Below are positions 33,101 to 42,109 of a stretch of DNA of 64,000 bases, piece by piece. Under the pieces are notes generated by a model. It ran no database searches, was not told where the DNA came from, and worked only from the letters and a program-made list of their open reading frames with translations. Where the stretch lies: NCBI RefSeq assembly GCF_028994805.1, contig NZ_JAJQQP010000015.1:1-64000 (forward strand), in the 5' to 3' direction. This DNA comes from Promicromonospora iranensis. GTDB lineage: Bacteria; Actinomycetota; Actinomycetes; Actinomycetales; Cellulomonadaceae. Position 1 is the first letter of the stretch. Each line of letters starts with the position of its first letter. The position numbers and the translations under genes are program-made.

Positions 33101-34110
33101 TGGCCGAGGTACAGGTGTCCGGTCCGAAGATCGACCTGGACTACACGTCCGACGAGTTCCAGATCGGGCACGCGGACGACGCGGGGATCGTCAACGACTA
33201 CGACGGGTCCGCGTTCCGGCTCGTGCTGCCCTCTTCGGGCACCGAGGCGCTGATCGGGTCCACGACCCAGGACTCGGTCGCCATGGTCGGCGGTTACCCG
33301 ATCTTCATCGGCGAGGACACGTTCCAGAGCGTCGACATCCCGGTCTCGTCGAACTCCGCCGTCGGGCGCACCGACCTGATCGTGTGCCGGTACAGCGCCG
33401 CGTGGCTCGTGGGTGAGCCGGGCCCGGTGCGGATCCACCGGATCGGCGGCGTCGAGGGGTCGGGGAAGGCTCCGTCCCTGGTCAACGACGCCTATGGCGG
33501 CACGAAGGATCTCGTGCTGTTCGAGATCAACCGGAAGCAGGGCCAGCAGCCCACGCTCGTCGCGGACCGTCGCATCCGGGTCGGTCGCCACCTCTACGTC
33601 CGCGCCGCCGGCACCCTGCCGAACGCGCCACTGGGCTACACCGCCACGAAGGACGGTGTGGAGTGGTCCCGCGAGATCGGCAGCGACTCCTCGCCCACCT
33701 GGGTGGAGAAGTCTCGGCCGCCGACCGTGCTCACGAGCACCGACGCCACGCAGGAAGCGGGCGACAACTGGCAGCGCCAGTCCGGGTGTCGGATGGAACG
33801 CGACGGAAGCGACCGGGACTTCATCGGGATCGCCCGCCGCGCCAACAGCGACTTCACCTCCGGATCCAACGGCGCGCTTGGCGGCCTGCGGATCATGCGC
33901 CTGCACCCTGCGGACCGACCGAGCCGGGTCGTGCCCGCCGCTGCCACGATCCGTAGCCGCTTCGGTCAGCCGTACCACGCCGGCGTCGAGATCGACCCGG
34001 ATGGCTGGGTCTACCTCTGGTCCACCGCGCCGACGGTACACATCGGCCCGGTGACCGGGACCCCGGGCCCGGACGACACCTTCCGCGTCCACGCCCACTA
34101 CACCGTCTAA
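33100..34110 (+). CDS. Minor tail/baseplate protein
   Basis: A 336-aa protein. The N-terminal domain (about 1-190, with TTQDSVAMVGGYPIFIGEDT and GRTDLIVCRYSAAW) is typical of actinophage baseplate upper proteins. The C-terminal part is beta-rich and probably solvent-facing. The start overlaps the previous stop by one base, behind AAAGGAG. Confidence 0.78.
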   Translation: MAEVQVSGPKIDLDYTSDEFQIGHADDAGIVNDYDGSAFRLVLPSSGTEALIGSTTQDSVAMVGGYPIFIGEDTFQSVDIPVSSNSAVGRTDLIVCRYSAAWLVGEPGPVRIHRIGGVEGSGKAPSLVNDAYGGTKDLVLFEINRKQGQQPTLVADRRIRVGRHLYVRAAGTLPNAPLGYTATKDGVEWSREIGSDSSPTWVEKSRPPTVLTSTDATQEAGDNWQRQSGCRMERDGSDRDFIGIARRANSDFTSGSNGALGGLRIMRLHPADRPSRVVPAAATIRSRFGQPYHAGVEIDPDGWVYLWSTAPTVHIGPVTGTPGPDDTFRVHAHYTV

Positions 34111-34120
34111 GGGGGACCTG

Positions 34121-36202
34121 ATGCTGCCATACCGCATTGACCAGGCCCAGGTCAAAGACATCGCCACCGGCAATCTCCGGCCCGAGCTCGTCGGGCATGA
34201 ACTCCAGATCGTCGTCCGCGACACCACGACGCCGTTCCCGATCTACGACGAGACCGAAGCCGTGATTCCGGACTCGATCGTGATCGTGACCCCGAACATC
34301 GCCACGCCCACCGTGTGGATCGACACCGATACGCCGGCCGACCTGTACCTCGACTGGTACGACATCAGCTCGGGCACCAGGGGCCCGGTCAACTTCGAGG
34401 CCGTCCTGCGGGACAGTGCGCAGAATGCCGCCACCTCTGCCGAGGCCTCCGCCACCAGCGCATCCACATCCGCCGCAGCATCCACGGCCGCAGCGTCCGA
34501 CGTCGGCGCGCTGCGTCAGTGGGTCGACCTGGGCATCACGACGCGGAACTGCGTGCCGGACCCGCGCGCGACGACTGGCGCGTTCTGGATGAGGGCTACT
34601 GGCGGCGCGGCCACGGAGACGATGGTCACGGGCGCGACGGATGGCCCGGTCCTGCCGGACGGGACGCGGGTCACGACGTACGCGCGCTACGTGATCGAGT
34701 CGGTCAGTACCGGAAACGTGACGTTCGGTACCGCGAACTTCACGGTCCCTCTGGTCCTCTCCGGCAAGTCCGTCGCCCTCGCGATCTACGTCCGCTCCTC
34801 AGCGGCCGTCCCTAGCATCAGCGTCCGCAAGGATTCGTACCTCGACGGCGTGGCTGCCGGTGGTGCGCAAGGCGCTCTGTCGTCCTCGCTCGCGGCGAAC
34901 GCCTGGGAGCGGAGGTCTGGGGTCGTCACGAACCACGCAGACTTCAACGAGATCCGCGTCGCCGCGCAGTTCCCGGCAGGCAGCCAGTCGGTCGGACAGG
35001 TCATCGACGTGACGTGCGCTCTGGTCTCCATCGACCAGGCCGCGGTCCCCGACCACTTCGACGGCGACTCGCCCAGCACCACCTACGTGGGCAACCGCTG
35101 GGTGGGCACCCCGAACGCGTCTGTCTCCGAGCACATCGAGATGAAGTTCGTCCGCTCGGTGAACGGGGAGGGGCCCGACGCCAGCGGCAACGTCGTCATC
35201 CCCACCAGTGGCACGGGCGTCTCCAAGCACGGCGACCTCTCCGGCCTCGGCAACGATGACCACCCGCAGTACCTCACCCAGGCGCGCGGCGATATGCGGT
35301 ACTACCAGCGTGCGGCCGTGGACACGGCCATCGCGACGTCGGCGGCCTCGACCCTGCAGAAGGCCCGCGACCGGGCTGGGCACTACGGTGCTCAGCCGAT
35401 CTCGTCCATCACCGGGCTCCAGGCCGAGCTGGACGAACTCGCGAACGGCGGGGGCGGCGGCAACATTCTGCTGCTGAACGAGACGGACCCCGTGCCCGTC
35501 TCCACCCCCGCGTGGACGCTCGTCGCCCGGTCGGCTGGCACCCCGCCGCCTGAGCCGGTCACCGCCGCCCAGGTGGTCACGAGCACGATGACATCGGCAC
35601 GCGGCGAGGGCGGCACCGCGGCCCTTGCCGTGCCCGCCGGGACTGTGGTCGGAGACCTGCTGGTGGCGGTCGTCACCACGTCCATCACGGGCGGCGCGAT
35701 CACACCGCCGGCGGGCTGGGTGACGCTCCAGCGCCTGTCCACGTTCGGGGACTACCGGGCCACGGGCATCTACGGGTTCCCGGTCACCGGCACCGTCCCG
35801 ACCGAGGCGCAGCTGTTCCCGATCACGAACGGCCGGTACGTCAGCGCGATGTTCCGGGTGACCAGCGCGGACCTGGCGACTCCCGTGCTCGTGAACGGCA
35901 CGGACTGCACCCGCAACGGGTCGGACATGATCGTCCCCGCCCTGCCCGGGTCGGCCGGCGCCCTGGTGCTGTCGGTCACGAACCTGAACGGGCCGACGCC
36001 GAACGCGCTCATCCCGGTCAACGTGGGCACCCTGACCAAGATCTTCGAGCAGGGCAACGTGGACGGCACCGACGCAACACGCACGACGCTGACCCTGGCC
36101 ATGGTCACGACGACCACGGACCTCGCGCAGCACCTCGTGACCGCCGCGTCCTCGGTCGCGTCCGGCGCGTCGCAGGTGGTCGCAATCAGGACGGCGACAT
36201 GA
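34121..36202 (+). CDS. Tail fibre / receptor-binding protein
   Basis: A 693-aa protein with an N-terminal attachment domain, an Ala/Ser/Thr-rich stalk (about 100-128), a carbohydrate-binding-like beta domain (about 140-330), the fibre motif HGDLSGLGNDDHPQYLT followed by a helical connector (about 370-440), a Gly-rich hinge and a C-terminal beta domain (about 480-693). It is the best candidate for host-cell recognition. Confidence 0.85.
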   Translation: MLPYRIDQAQVKDIATGNLRPELVGHELQIVVRDTTTPFPIYDETEAVIPDSIVIVTPNIATPTVWIDTDTPADLYLDWYDISSGTRGPVNFEAVLRDSAQNAATSAEASATSASTSAAASTAAASDVGALRQWVDLGITTRNCVPDPRATTGAFWMRATGGAATETMVTGATDGPVLPDGTRVTTYARYVIESVSTGNVTFGTANFTVPLVLSGKSVALAIYVRSSAAVPSISVRKDSYLDGVAAGGAQGALSSSLAANAWERRSGVVTNHADFNEIRVAAQFPAGSQSVGQVIDVTCALVSIDQAAVPDHFDGDSPSTTYVGNRWVGTPNASVSEHIEMKFVRSVNGEGPDASGNVVIPTSGTGVSKHGDLSGLGNDDHPQYLTQARGDMRYYQRAAVDTAIATSAASTLQKARDRAGHYGAQPISSITGLQAELDELANGGGGGNILLLNETDPVPVSTPAWTLVARSAGTPPPEPVTAAQVVTSTMTSARGEGGTAALAVPAGTVVGDLLVAVVTTSITGGAITPPAGWVTLQRLSTFGDYRATGIYGFPVTGTVPTEAQLFPITNGRYVSAMFRVTSADLATPVLVNGTDCTRNGSDMIVPALPGSAGALVLSVTNLNGPTPNALIPVNVGTLTKIFEQGNVDGTDATRTTLTLAMVTTTTDLAQHLVTAASSVASGASQVVAIRTAT

Positions 36203-37059
36203 GCCTGACGATCTGGGACGGAACCAACGAGCTGCCCACGACCACGGCCGTGTGGAACGGGGCGGAGGAGCTGCCCACGACCGCGACGGCTGTGGTCCCG
36301 GGCGGGGCGCGGTCGGTAGCGGACCTCCTGACCATCCCGGGGTTCATGCTCGCTCAGCGGGCGGGGTACAAGGACTGGGCGGAGATGACCCTGCGCGGTG
36401 CGACCGAGTGCGCGCTCCGCAACGTGCCCGCGCTGGAGTTCTCGTTCCGGCGCACGCTCGACGGCGTGTGGTTCGGCATGCACGACGAGACGATGCTGCG
36501 CACCTCGGGCGTCGACATCAACCCGAACACCCTCACGTGGGAGCAGGTCAAGGCCTACCCGAACAAGGCACCGGCGGGCGGCGACGCCGGCTTCGGGGAC
36601 CAGCCGTACTTCCGGCTCGAGGAGCTCCTGCCGCCATACGCCGAGTCGCACGTCATCTTCACGGACCCGAAGTGGGGCGTCGGCAACCCCGCGATCCTGA
36701 ACGAGTTCTTCGACCTGGTCCTCCAGTACGTCCCTCGTGAGCGTCTGGTCGCGAAGTGGGCCGTGACGGGCTCCATGGTGGCGAACGCGGCCACCCTCCG
36801 GGGCATCGCCTCGTGGGGAACCCTCCACGGCGACGACGTGACGAACGGGAGCCTGGCCAACCACGGCTCGGCGTGGTCGATGCTCGGCCTCTCGTACGCC
36901 GCCAGCCAGGCGGACTGGGACACCGTGCTCGCGTACGGCAAGCCCGTCCTGGGCCGCGAGGTCGCCACCGCAGAGCAGCGCACCACCGCGCTGTCGAAGG
37001 GCGCCGTGGGCATCTCCTGCTCCGGCGTGCGCGCCATCCAAGGCTCACCGGTCATCTGA
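36199..37059 (+). CDS. GDPD-like tail protein with altered active site
   Basis: A 286-aa protein. From residue 49 it follows the glycerophosphodiester phosphodiesterase barrel: the usual HRG start is QRA (Q53), ALEFSF keeps E80 but lacks the second acidic residue, and DGVWFGMHDETMLRTSG keeps H95-D96. The first 45 residues contain two ELPTT...VWNGAEELPTT repeats, probably a tail-binding tag. It may bind teichoic-acid-like glycerophosphate polymers rather than cleave them. Confidence 0.83.
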   Translation: MSLTIWDGTNELPTTTAVWNGAEELPTTATAVVPGGARSVADLLTIPGFMLAQRAGYKDWAEMTLRGATECALRNVPALEFSFRRTLDGVWFGMHDETMLRTSGVDINPNTLTWEQVKAYPNKAPAGGDAGFGDQPYFRLEELLPPYAESHVIFTDPKWGVGNPAILNEFFDLVLQYVPRERLVAKWAVTGSMVANAATLRGIASWGTLHGDDVTNGSLANHGSAWSMLGLSYAASQADWDTVLAYGKPVLGREVATAEQRTTALSKGAVGISCSGVRAIQGSPVI

Positions 37060-37082
37060 CCCTCACCACCACAGGGAGCCAC

Positions 37083-37409
37083 GTGGACATCCTGAGCCTG
37101 GTGCCCGCGGGCAGCACCGGCATCACACTGCTCGCCGTCATCGTCTACTTCATGCGGCAGAACCATCTCGACCGCAAGCAGTACCGCGACGACGTCGCCG
37201 CGATCGAGGCCCGGCACATGACGGAGCTGGCGGCGATGGAGACCCGGCACACGACCGAGATGCAGACGGTCAGCGCCAAGCTGACGAGGCTCGAAGAGTC
37301 GAACGCGAGGGTCCTGGGTGAGCTCGAGGCGGAGCGCAAGCTGCGGTGGGCAGCCGAGGAGGACCGTGAGAAGTTCCGGCGGCAGGCACAGGAGGCTCGC
37401 AGTGAGTGA
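37083..37409 (+). CDS. Membrane protein with coiled coil, lysis region
   Basis: A 108-aa protein: one N-terminal hydrophobic helix (about 5-24, [15 protein letters not shown]) followed by a charged coiled coil to the end ([16 protein letters not shown] region). It could be a second holin-like or spanin-like protein. GTG 37083 has an AGGGAG site. Confidence 0.68.
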   Translation: MDILSLVPAGSTGITLLAVIVYFMRQNHLDRKQYRDDVAAIEARHMTELAAMETRHTTEMQTVSAKLTRLEESNARVLGELEAERKLRWAAEEDREKFRRQAQEARSE

Positions 37410-38145
37410 GACCCAGCGCGTGAACGAAGTCCTGCGGGTCAAGTCCCGCCGATTCTGGGCCACCGTCGCGATTGTCGCGCTCCTGGCCGCGTCCCTGGTG
37501 GTCAACCTCGGCCTGTGGTGGGGAGCGCAGCAGCGCGCCGACATCGCAGAGCAGTCGGCCGTGTCCCTGGCGCAGCAGGTCCAGGAGCGGTGCGAGTCCG
37601 GCGGTTCGCTCGACGTCGGGGACCACGACCTCTGCAAGGAGGCTGACGAGGTTGTCGAAGAGGGCGCGCCGCAGGTCGGCCCCGCTGGGGCTCAGGGCCC
37701 GCCCGGAGTCCCAGGTGAGCGCGGCCCGGCCGGCGTACGGGGCCCGCAGGGGCGCACGGGACCGCCAGGCGAGACCGGCCCGCGCGGACCTGACGGCGAG
37801 CCGGGTCCACGCGGACCCGAGGGCATCGCCGGTCCGGCGGGTGAACCTGGCATGGATGGCGCCACCGGGCCCGGTGGTCCGCCTGGCCCGCCTGGCGCAC
37901 AGGGGCCTGCAGGTCCGCCGGGACCCACCGGTCCTCCTGGTGCCGACTCCACCACCCCCGGCCCTCGGGGCGCGCGCGGGCCTCAGGGCACCGCGCGGCC
38001 CGGCACCTACACCTGCCCCGACGGCGAGTACGTCGGCGGCTTCACCGTGGCGGACGACGGCGCCGTGACCCTGGCATGCCGGAGCCTGACGCCCCCGCCC
38101 GTGATCGATCCGCCGACCCCCGAGCCCCCGACGCCTGGAGACTGA
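37402..38145 (+). CDS. Membrane-anchored collagen-like protein
   Basis: A 247-aa protein: basic N-terminus, one transmembrane helix (about 19-38), a short helical stem with C64 and C78, then about 30 Gly-X-Y triplets (93-181, resuming 187-198), a small Cys-containing head (C205, C226; [18 protein letters not shown]) and a Pro-rich tail. GTG 37402 follows GGAGG and overlaps the preceding gene. Phage collagen-like proteins are usually tail fibres, but a membrane anchor and position before the endolysin suggest a cell-envelope protein. Confidence 0.82.
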   Translation: MSETQRVNEVLRVKSRRFWATVAIVALLAASLVVNLGLWWGAQQRADIAEQSAVSLAQQVQERCESGGSLDVGDHDLCKEADEVVEEGAPQVGPAGAQGPPGVPGERGPAGVRGPQGRTGPPGETGPRGPDGEPGPRGPEGIAGPAGEPGMDGATGPGGPPGPPGAQGPAGPPGPTGPPGADSTTPGPRGARGPQGTARPGTYTCPDGEYVGGFTVADDGAVTLACRSLTPPPVIDPPTPEPPTPGD

Positions 38146-38146
38146 C

Positions 38147-38959
38147 ATGGCGACCTACGCCGGCAAGACCTACACGAACGGCAACGTCCCGGCCTCGATC
38201 CTGGCCCCGCTCGACGGCGACAACTACGGCAACGCCGTGCTCCGCCTCGACGCCGCCGAGTCGTATAACCGCGCGCGCGCCGAGGTGAAGGCGAAGACCG
38301 GGGTCGTGCTCACGGTCCGGGGGTGGAACCGGTCCTACGCCGAACAGGTCACGTTCTACCTCCAGCGTCACCGCCGAGCCGGCGCGGGCGACCGCGTGTG
38401 CTGCTACTGGAACGGCGTGCCGTACGTCTTCACCGGCACCGCGCACGCCGCGCCGCCCGGCACCTCGAACCACGGCTGGGGCCTCGCGGTCGACGTCGTG
38501 GACTTCGGCGGTGTCGGCAACTTCAGCCACCCCCGCCGCGTCGCGTCCATCGCGATCCTCAAGAAGCACGGCTGGACCGACGACGAGGGCCGCGGCTCGA
38601 TCCGCGAACCCTGGCACCTGGTCTACAACCCCGCCAAGGACACCCAGAAGAACGCCACCCCCACCCTCATTCCCGCCAGCACTGGAGGATTCATGGCCGA
38701 CCTGACCGAGAAGCAGCAGAGGCAGATGTTCCACAACGTCAACCAGACCGAGGAGGTCGTCCGGCGCCTGGAGGAGGACATGGAGGCCCGCCGCGAGGCT
38801 GACCTGAAGCACCAGCGCGCCTCCGCCGCCCGCGAGCGACTCCTGGTCGAGGGCATGAAGACCCTGGCCGGATCTGTCGGCGTCGACCCCAAGACGATCG
38901 AGCGCCTCCTGGCGGACGCGTTCAAGAACATCACCATCACCCTGAGCACGGAGGCCTGA
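38147..38959 (+). CDS. Endolysin, M15 (VanY-like) peptidase
   Basis: A 270-aa protein. The M15 zinc peptidase motifs are complete: S107-N-H109-G-W-G-L-A-V-D116 and E154-P-W-H157, giving ligands H109, D116 and H157 and catalytic E154. It should cleave peptidoglycan stem peptides. The C-terminal 90 residues (from about 185) are a charged helical domain, perhaps wall-binding or oligomerising. No signal peptide; export would depend on the downstream holin. Confidence 0.92.
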   Translation: MATYAGKTYTNGNVPASILAPLDGDNYGNAVLRLDAAESYNRARAEVKAKTGVVLTVRGWNRSYAEQVTFYLQRHRRAGAGDRVCCYWNGVPYVFTGTAHAAPPGTSNHGWGLAVDVVDFGGVGNFSHPRRVASIAILKKHGWTDDEGRGSIREPWHLVYNPAKDTQKNATPTLIPASTGGFMADLTEKQQRQMFHNVNQTEEVVRRLEEDMEARREADLKHQRASAARERLLVEGMKTLAGSVGVDPKTIERLLADAFKNITITLSTEA

Positions 38960-38962
38960 CCC

Positions 38963-39436
38963 ATGACCACCCCCGCCACCACGCAGCAGCAGCATCCTCT
39001 GCGCGCCGCGGTCCGCACGTTCGTCCAGGTCTGGCTCCCTGGCCTGCTCGTGGCCCTGCTCGTCGTCCCGGAGGTCGTCGGCATCATCATGGAGGAGTCG
39101 GGCGACGCGCTTCCCGATAACCTCCGCCTGGTCCTGGCCGGCATCGCCACCGCGGCCGCTGTCGTGTCCGCGATCCTGGCGCGCATCATGGCGATCCCCG
39201 CGGTGGACCGTCTGCTCGAGCGGGTGCTGTCCCTCGGCTCCGCGCCGACGTACGAGCAGGGCTACCCGATGCCCACCTACAACTCCGGCGACGTCGTCGA
39301 GCTGGTCAACGGCACGGAGGTCACCGTCGGCGCGATCATCATGAACCCCGGTGCCCGCATGGCCTCGTACCAGGTGTTCAGCCGGACCGGCCACCAGGAC
39401 GAGGTCCGCGAGTCGGAGATCGTGCGGAGGCTCTGA
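38963..39436 (+). CDS. Holin-like membrane protein
   Basis: A 157-aa protein with two hydrophobic segments (about 20-44 and 54-75) and a soluble C-terminal domain with a beta-rich KOW/SH3-like stretch (YNSGDVVELVNGTEVTVGAI). It directly follows the endolysin gene and is the last gene before the strong terminator, the expected place of the holin. Confidence 0.78.
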   Translation: MTTPATTQQQHPLRAAVRTFVQVWLPGLLVALLVVPEVVGIIMEESGDALPDNLRLVLAGIATAAAVVSAILARIMAIPAVDRLLERVLSLGSAPTYEQGYPMPTYNSGDVVELVNGTEVTVGAIIMNPGARMASYQVFSRTGHQDEVRESEIVRRL

Positions 39437-39487
39437 CTGTCAGACCCCCGCAGTAGGCTGCGCACGACCACATCCCAGTAGTCGAAG

Positions 39488-39521
39488 AGACCCCCACCGC
39501 CTCGCGCGGTGGGGGTCTTTT
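39488..39521 (+). terminator. Late operon terminator
   Basis: AGACCCCCACCGC (39488-39500) and GCGGTGGGGGTCT (39506-39518) form a perfect 13-bp stem with a 5-nt loop, followed by TTTT. This is the clearest intrinsic terminator of the prophage and separates virion and lysis genes from the right-arm cargo. Confidence 0.95.
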
Positions 39522-39560
39522 GCTGTGCCCGCCTTCGAACACACGTTGCATAATGAGGAT

Positions 39561-39848
39561 GTGACCGGCCGCGCCTTCCGTGACTCCAGCCTGGACAGCT
39601 GGGACGCTCACCGCGACCAGTGGCAGGAGATCCTCAACTCGTTCGAGATCCCGCCGCGCGGCCGCCAGCGCGACTGCCGCATCCCGGTCCCGGTTACCGC
39701 CCGGCTCGTGTGGGAGAGCGACGGTCTGGAGCTGCTCGACACGACGGCGTACGCCTGGTTCGGCCGGCTCGTGCTCGTCGAGGTGCTCGACCACCGGCTG
39801 ACCATCCACGGCGCGTGGATCCACGCGTCCGACGTCCGCCGGCGCTAG
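39561..39848 (+). CDS. Hypothetical cargo protein
   Basis: A 95-aa protein, unrecognised, with a Trp-rich helical N-terminus (DSWDAHRDQWQEIL) and a beta-rich C-terminus. CATAAT (39549-39554) lies 6 nt before GTG 39561, predicting a leaderless message from its own promoter just after the terminator. An in-frame GTG at 39525 would extend it by 12 residues but starts upstream of that box. Its stop shares CTAG with the convergent phosphatase gene. Confidence 0.62.
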   Translation: MTGRAFRDSSLDSWDAHRDQWQEILNSFEIPPRGRQRDCRIPVPVTARLVWESDGLELLDTTAYAWFGRLVLVEVLDHRLTIHGAWIHASDVRRR

Positions 39849-40663
39849 CCGAGCAGCGAGAGCAGGGCCTCCGCGGCGCCGTCGTCGTCGATGGTGCCGG
39901 CCTCCCGGTCGGCCACGGCCCGGACGTGCGCGGGCGCGTGACCCATGGCGATGGACTGGGTGGCCCACCGCAGCATCTCCAGGTCGTTCTCGCCGTCGCC
40001 GATGGCCCCTGTCGCGCGGTACTCGATGCCGAGGTGGCGACGCACCTTGTCCAGCGCGGTCGCCTTCGACAGGGCCGGCGGGGTGACGTCGAGCCAGTCG
40101 GGCCGCGTCTCGATCACCGTCAGGCTCATGGCGCGCAGGATCGGTGCGAGCCCGAAGGCGGCCGGGCCGTAGAGGGCGAGCCGCGGCGTCGCATCCGCCC
40201 ACAGTTCCTCGAGCGTGTCGACGCTGTGCTGCTCGCCGTTCAGCTCACCGTCGGGGAACTGGATGTTCACGCGGTACCCGACGCCGACGAGCTCCGCCGC
40301 GACCCGGATGCCAGGCATCGCCTCCACGGCCACGCGGACCGCGGCCTCGGGCTCGACCTCATGCAGGTCGGTGACCCTGTACTCACGCCCCGTCACGTGC
40401 GCCGTGACCGCGCCGTTGCTGGCCACCACCCACACATCGTCCAGGCCGAGCACGTCGACGGCGTCCAGCGCGCCGACCAGGGACCGGCCGGTCGCCAGAA
40501 CGATGTGGTGCCCGGCCGCGCGGACCCGCTCGACCGCAGCACGGACGGCCACGGTGGGCGGATGCCCGGTGTCCAGGAGGGTGCCGTCGATGTCGCAGGC
40601 GACGAGGGCCGGCGCCGTGAGTTCCGTGGGCCGCGCGGTCCGCTGCGGCGTCGCTGAGGTCAT
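39845..40663 (-). CDS. HAD-superfamily phosphatase, Cof type
   Basis: A 272-aa type IIB HAD hydrolase with all four motifs: DIDGTLLD (nucleophile and acid Asp, about 25-32), ATGRS, the KATAL lysine and GDGENDLEML. The family acts on sugar phosphates, nucleotides or flavin precursors; the substrate cannot be told. It resembles a bacterial housekeeping gene yet lies inside the att boundaries, so it is transferred cargo. Confidence 0.9.
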   Translation of the reverse strand: MTSATPQRTARPTELTAPALVACDIDGTLLDTGHPPTVAVRAAVERVRAAGHHIVLATGRSLVGALDAVDVLGLDDVWVVASNGAVTAHVTGREYRVTDLHEVEPEAAVRVAVEAMPGIRVAAELVGVGYRVNIQFPDGELNGEQHSVDTLEELWADATPRLALYGPAAFGLAPILRAMSLTVIETRPDWLDVTPPALSKATALDKVRRHLGIEYRATGAIGDGENDLEMLRWATQSIAMGHAPAHVRAVADREAGTIDDDGAAEALLSLLG

Positions 40664-40719
40664 GCTGTGGAGATTATTGACACCGAACCGATCGAGGGCG
40701 GATCTTTCGAAAACTTTCT

Positions 40720-41601
40720 CTACTGGCCCTTATCTTTCCGATTCACGCGCCGTTCGACCGCCCGCACGGCCCGCGTCAGGTGCGCCCGCGCCTTGCGGTC
40801 GTAGTCGGCATCGAGCGAGAGCGTCTCGAAGACCTTGAGGTAGAGCGCGATCTCCTGCGACTGTGTCAGGTCGAGCTGCGCGGAGAAGGTTTCGACCGCG
40901 ACGAGGCGCTCGTCCATCACCCAGAACGCGTGCTCGGGCGCCACCGTGAAGGTCGTCTCGAACGGGATGATGCCCAGCCGCACGTTCGGGAGCATCGACA
41001 GCGATACCAGGCGGTCGAGCTGGACGAGCATGGCCTCCGGCGGGCACAGCCCGTTCATCAGGGCCGACTCGGTCAGCACGAAGTAGAACCGTCGGACCGG
41101 CTGGTACAGGATCGCCTGCCGAGCCATCCGTGCCGCGATCGCTTCCTCCAGGTCCGTGCGCGCCCAGTTCCGGGCCCCCTGCTCCAGGCGCGTGCGTGCG
41201 TAGTCGGGGGTCTGCAGCAGGCCGGGGACCATGGTGGGCTGGAAACACCGGAAGACCTGCGTGCGGGCCTCGTCCTTCGCGACCACGTTCTGGGCCGCGG
41301 CGAGGCCGGCGCGGAGCACGCGCTGCCACTCCCGGTGCCGCTCCTCCAGGGTGTGCAACGTGTCGAGCAGGTCGTCCACGACGTCGGCAGCGCCGGTGAC
41401 CCGACACCAGGAGCGGACATCGCCGTCGGTCGGGGTCTGGCGTCCGTTCTCGATCTTCGACACCTTCGACGGCGGCCACGAGAACGCGTCGGCGAGCTGC
41501 TGACCGGTGAGGCCAGCAGCTCGCCGAAGCTGCCGCAGACGCGCGCCGAGCTCGTTGCGCGCCGCCCTGATGTCAGGGCTGTTCGATGTGCTGCTTGGCA
41601 A
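40720..41601 (-). CDS. XRE-DUF5753 regulator (Scr1-like)
   Basis: A 293-aa protein: an N-terminal XRE HTH (about residues 10-65, with FSWPPSKVSKIENGRQTPTD) and a C-terminal DUF5753 domain (FQPTMVPGLLQTPDYARTRL, IPFETTFTVAPEHAFWVMDE). DUF5753 proteins are named Scr1-family antitoxin-like regulators in Streptomyces. TTG 41601 was chosen for the GAGGGA site just upstream; GTG 41640 is in frame but has no ribosome site and overlaps the upstream gene more. Third gene of the module. Confidence 0.85.
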   Translation of the reverse strand: MPSSTSNSPDIRAARNELGARLRQLRRAAGLTGQQLADAFSWPPSKVSKIENGRQTPTDGDVRSWCRVTGAADVVDDLLDTLHTLEERHREWQRVLRAGLAAAQNVVAKDEARTQVFRCFQPTMVPGLLQTPDYARTRLEQGARNWARTDLEEAIAARMARQAILYQPVRRFYFVLTESALMNGLCPPEAMLVQLDRLVSLSMLPNVRLGIIPFETTFTVAPEHAFWVMDERLVAVETFSAQLDLTQSQEIALYLKVFETLSLDADYDRKARAHLTRAVRAVERRVNRKDKGQ

Positions 41602-42109
41602 AGTCGTCCCTCGGGATGGCGTGATGCCAGGCGGCGTCACGCCAGTAGTTGTGCTCGACCACCACGGCCGGGTCGTCGATCAGTTCCGCACCGAGGAACC
41701 GGTCGTCGTCCGCGAAGTGCATCTTCGCGACCGTCTTCGAGTCAAGGAGCCAGAAGTCGTCGTCCGGCAGCCCGTCAGCCTGATCACGAGGCAGGTAGCG
41801 GATGTCGTCACCCGCCCGGTTGGTCACCTCGGCCTCGAGCAGGCCCCACTCGTTGTACGTGCTCAGGGGCAGCGACACGACGCGGACGCGGTGGAACCGC
41901 ACGCCCTCGTCCGTCACCTTGCGCACATGCGTCAGCCAGTCCGACGTCCGCTCCCGGTCGATCCAGCCCTCGTCGATGTACCGCTGCAGGTCCGCCTTCT
42001 CGCTCGGCTCGTTGTACGCCTCGCGCACCTCCAGCCGGAACGCCGTGTGCTCGATGTCGTAGAAGAGCCGGCCGAACTCCGGCCCGGGCTGGATCAGCTC
42101 GGCCGTCAC
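41573..42109 (-). CDS. DUF6879 family protein
   Basis: A 178-aa protein matching my recall of DUF6879: FRLEVREAYNEPSEKADLQR, RVRVVSLPLSTYNEW, then FWLLDSKTVAKMHF and a C-terminal YWRDAAWHHAIP. In Streptomyces such genes sit beside XRE-DUF5753 regulators. GTG 42109 overlaps the upstream stop (GTGA), so the pair is translationally coupled. Its role in the module (effector or partner) is unknown. Confidence 0.82.
   Translation of the reverse strand: MTAELIQPGPEFGRLFYDIEHTAFRLEVREAYNEPSEKADLQRYIDEGWIDRERTSDWLTHVRKVTDEGVRFHRVRVVSLPLSTYNEWGLLEAEVTNRAGDDIRYLPRDQADGLPDDDFWLLDSKTVAKMHFADDDRFLGAELIDDPAVVVEHNYWRDAAWHHAIPRDDFAKQHIEQP

Noticed and set aside
37678-37980. CRISPR or tandem DNA repeat
   Set aside because: The periodicity is 9 bp with variable codons and reflects Gly-X-Y protein triplets; there are no spacers.
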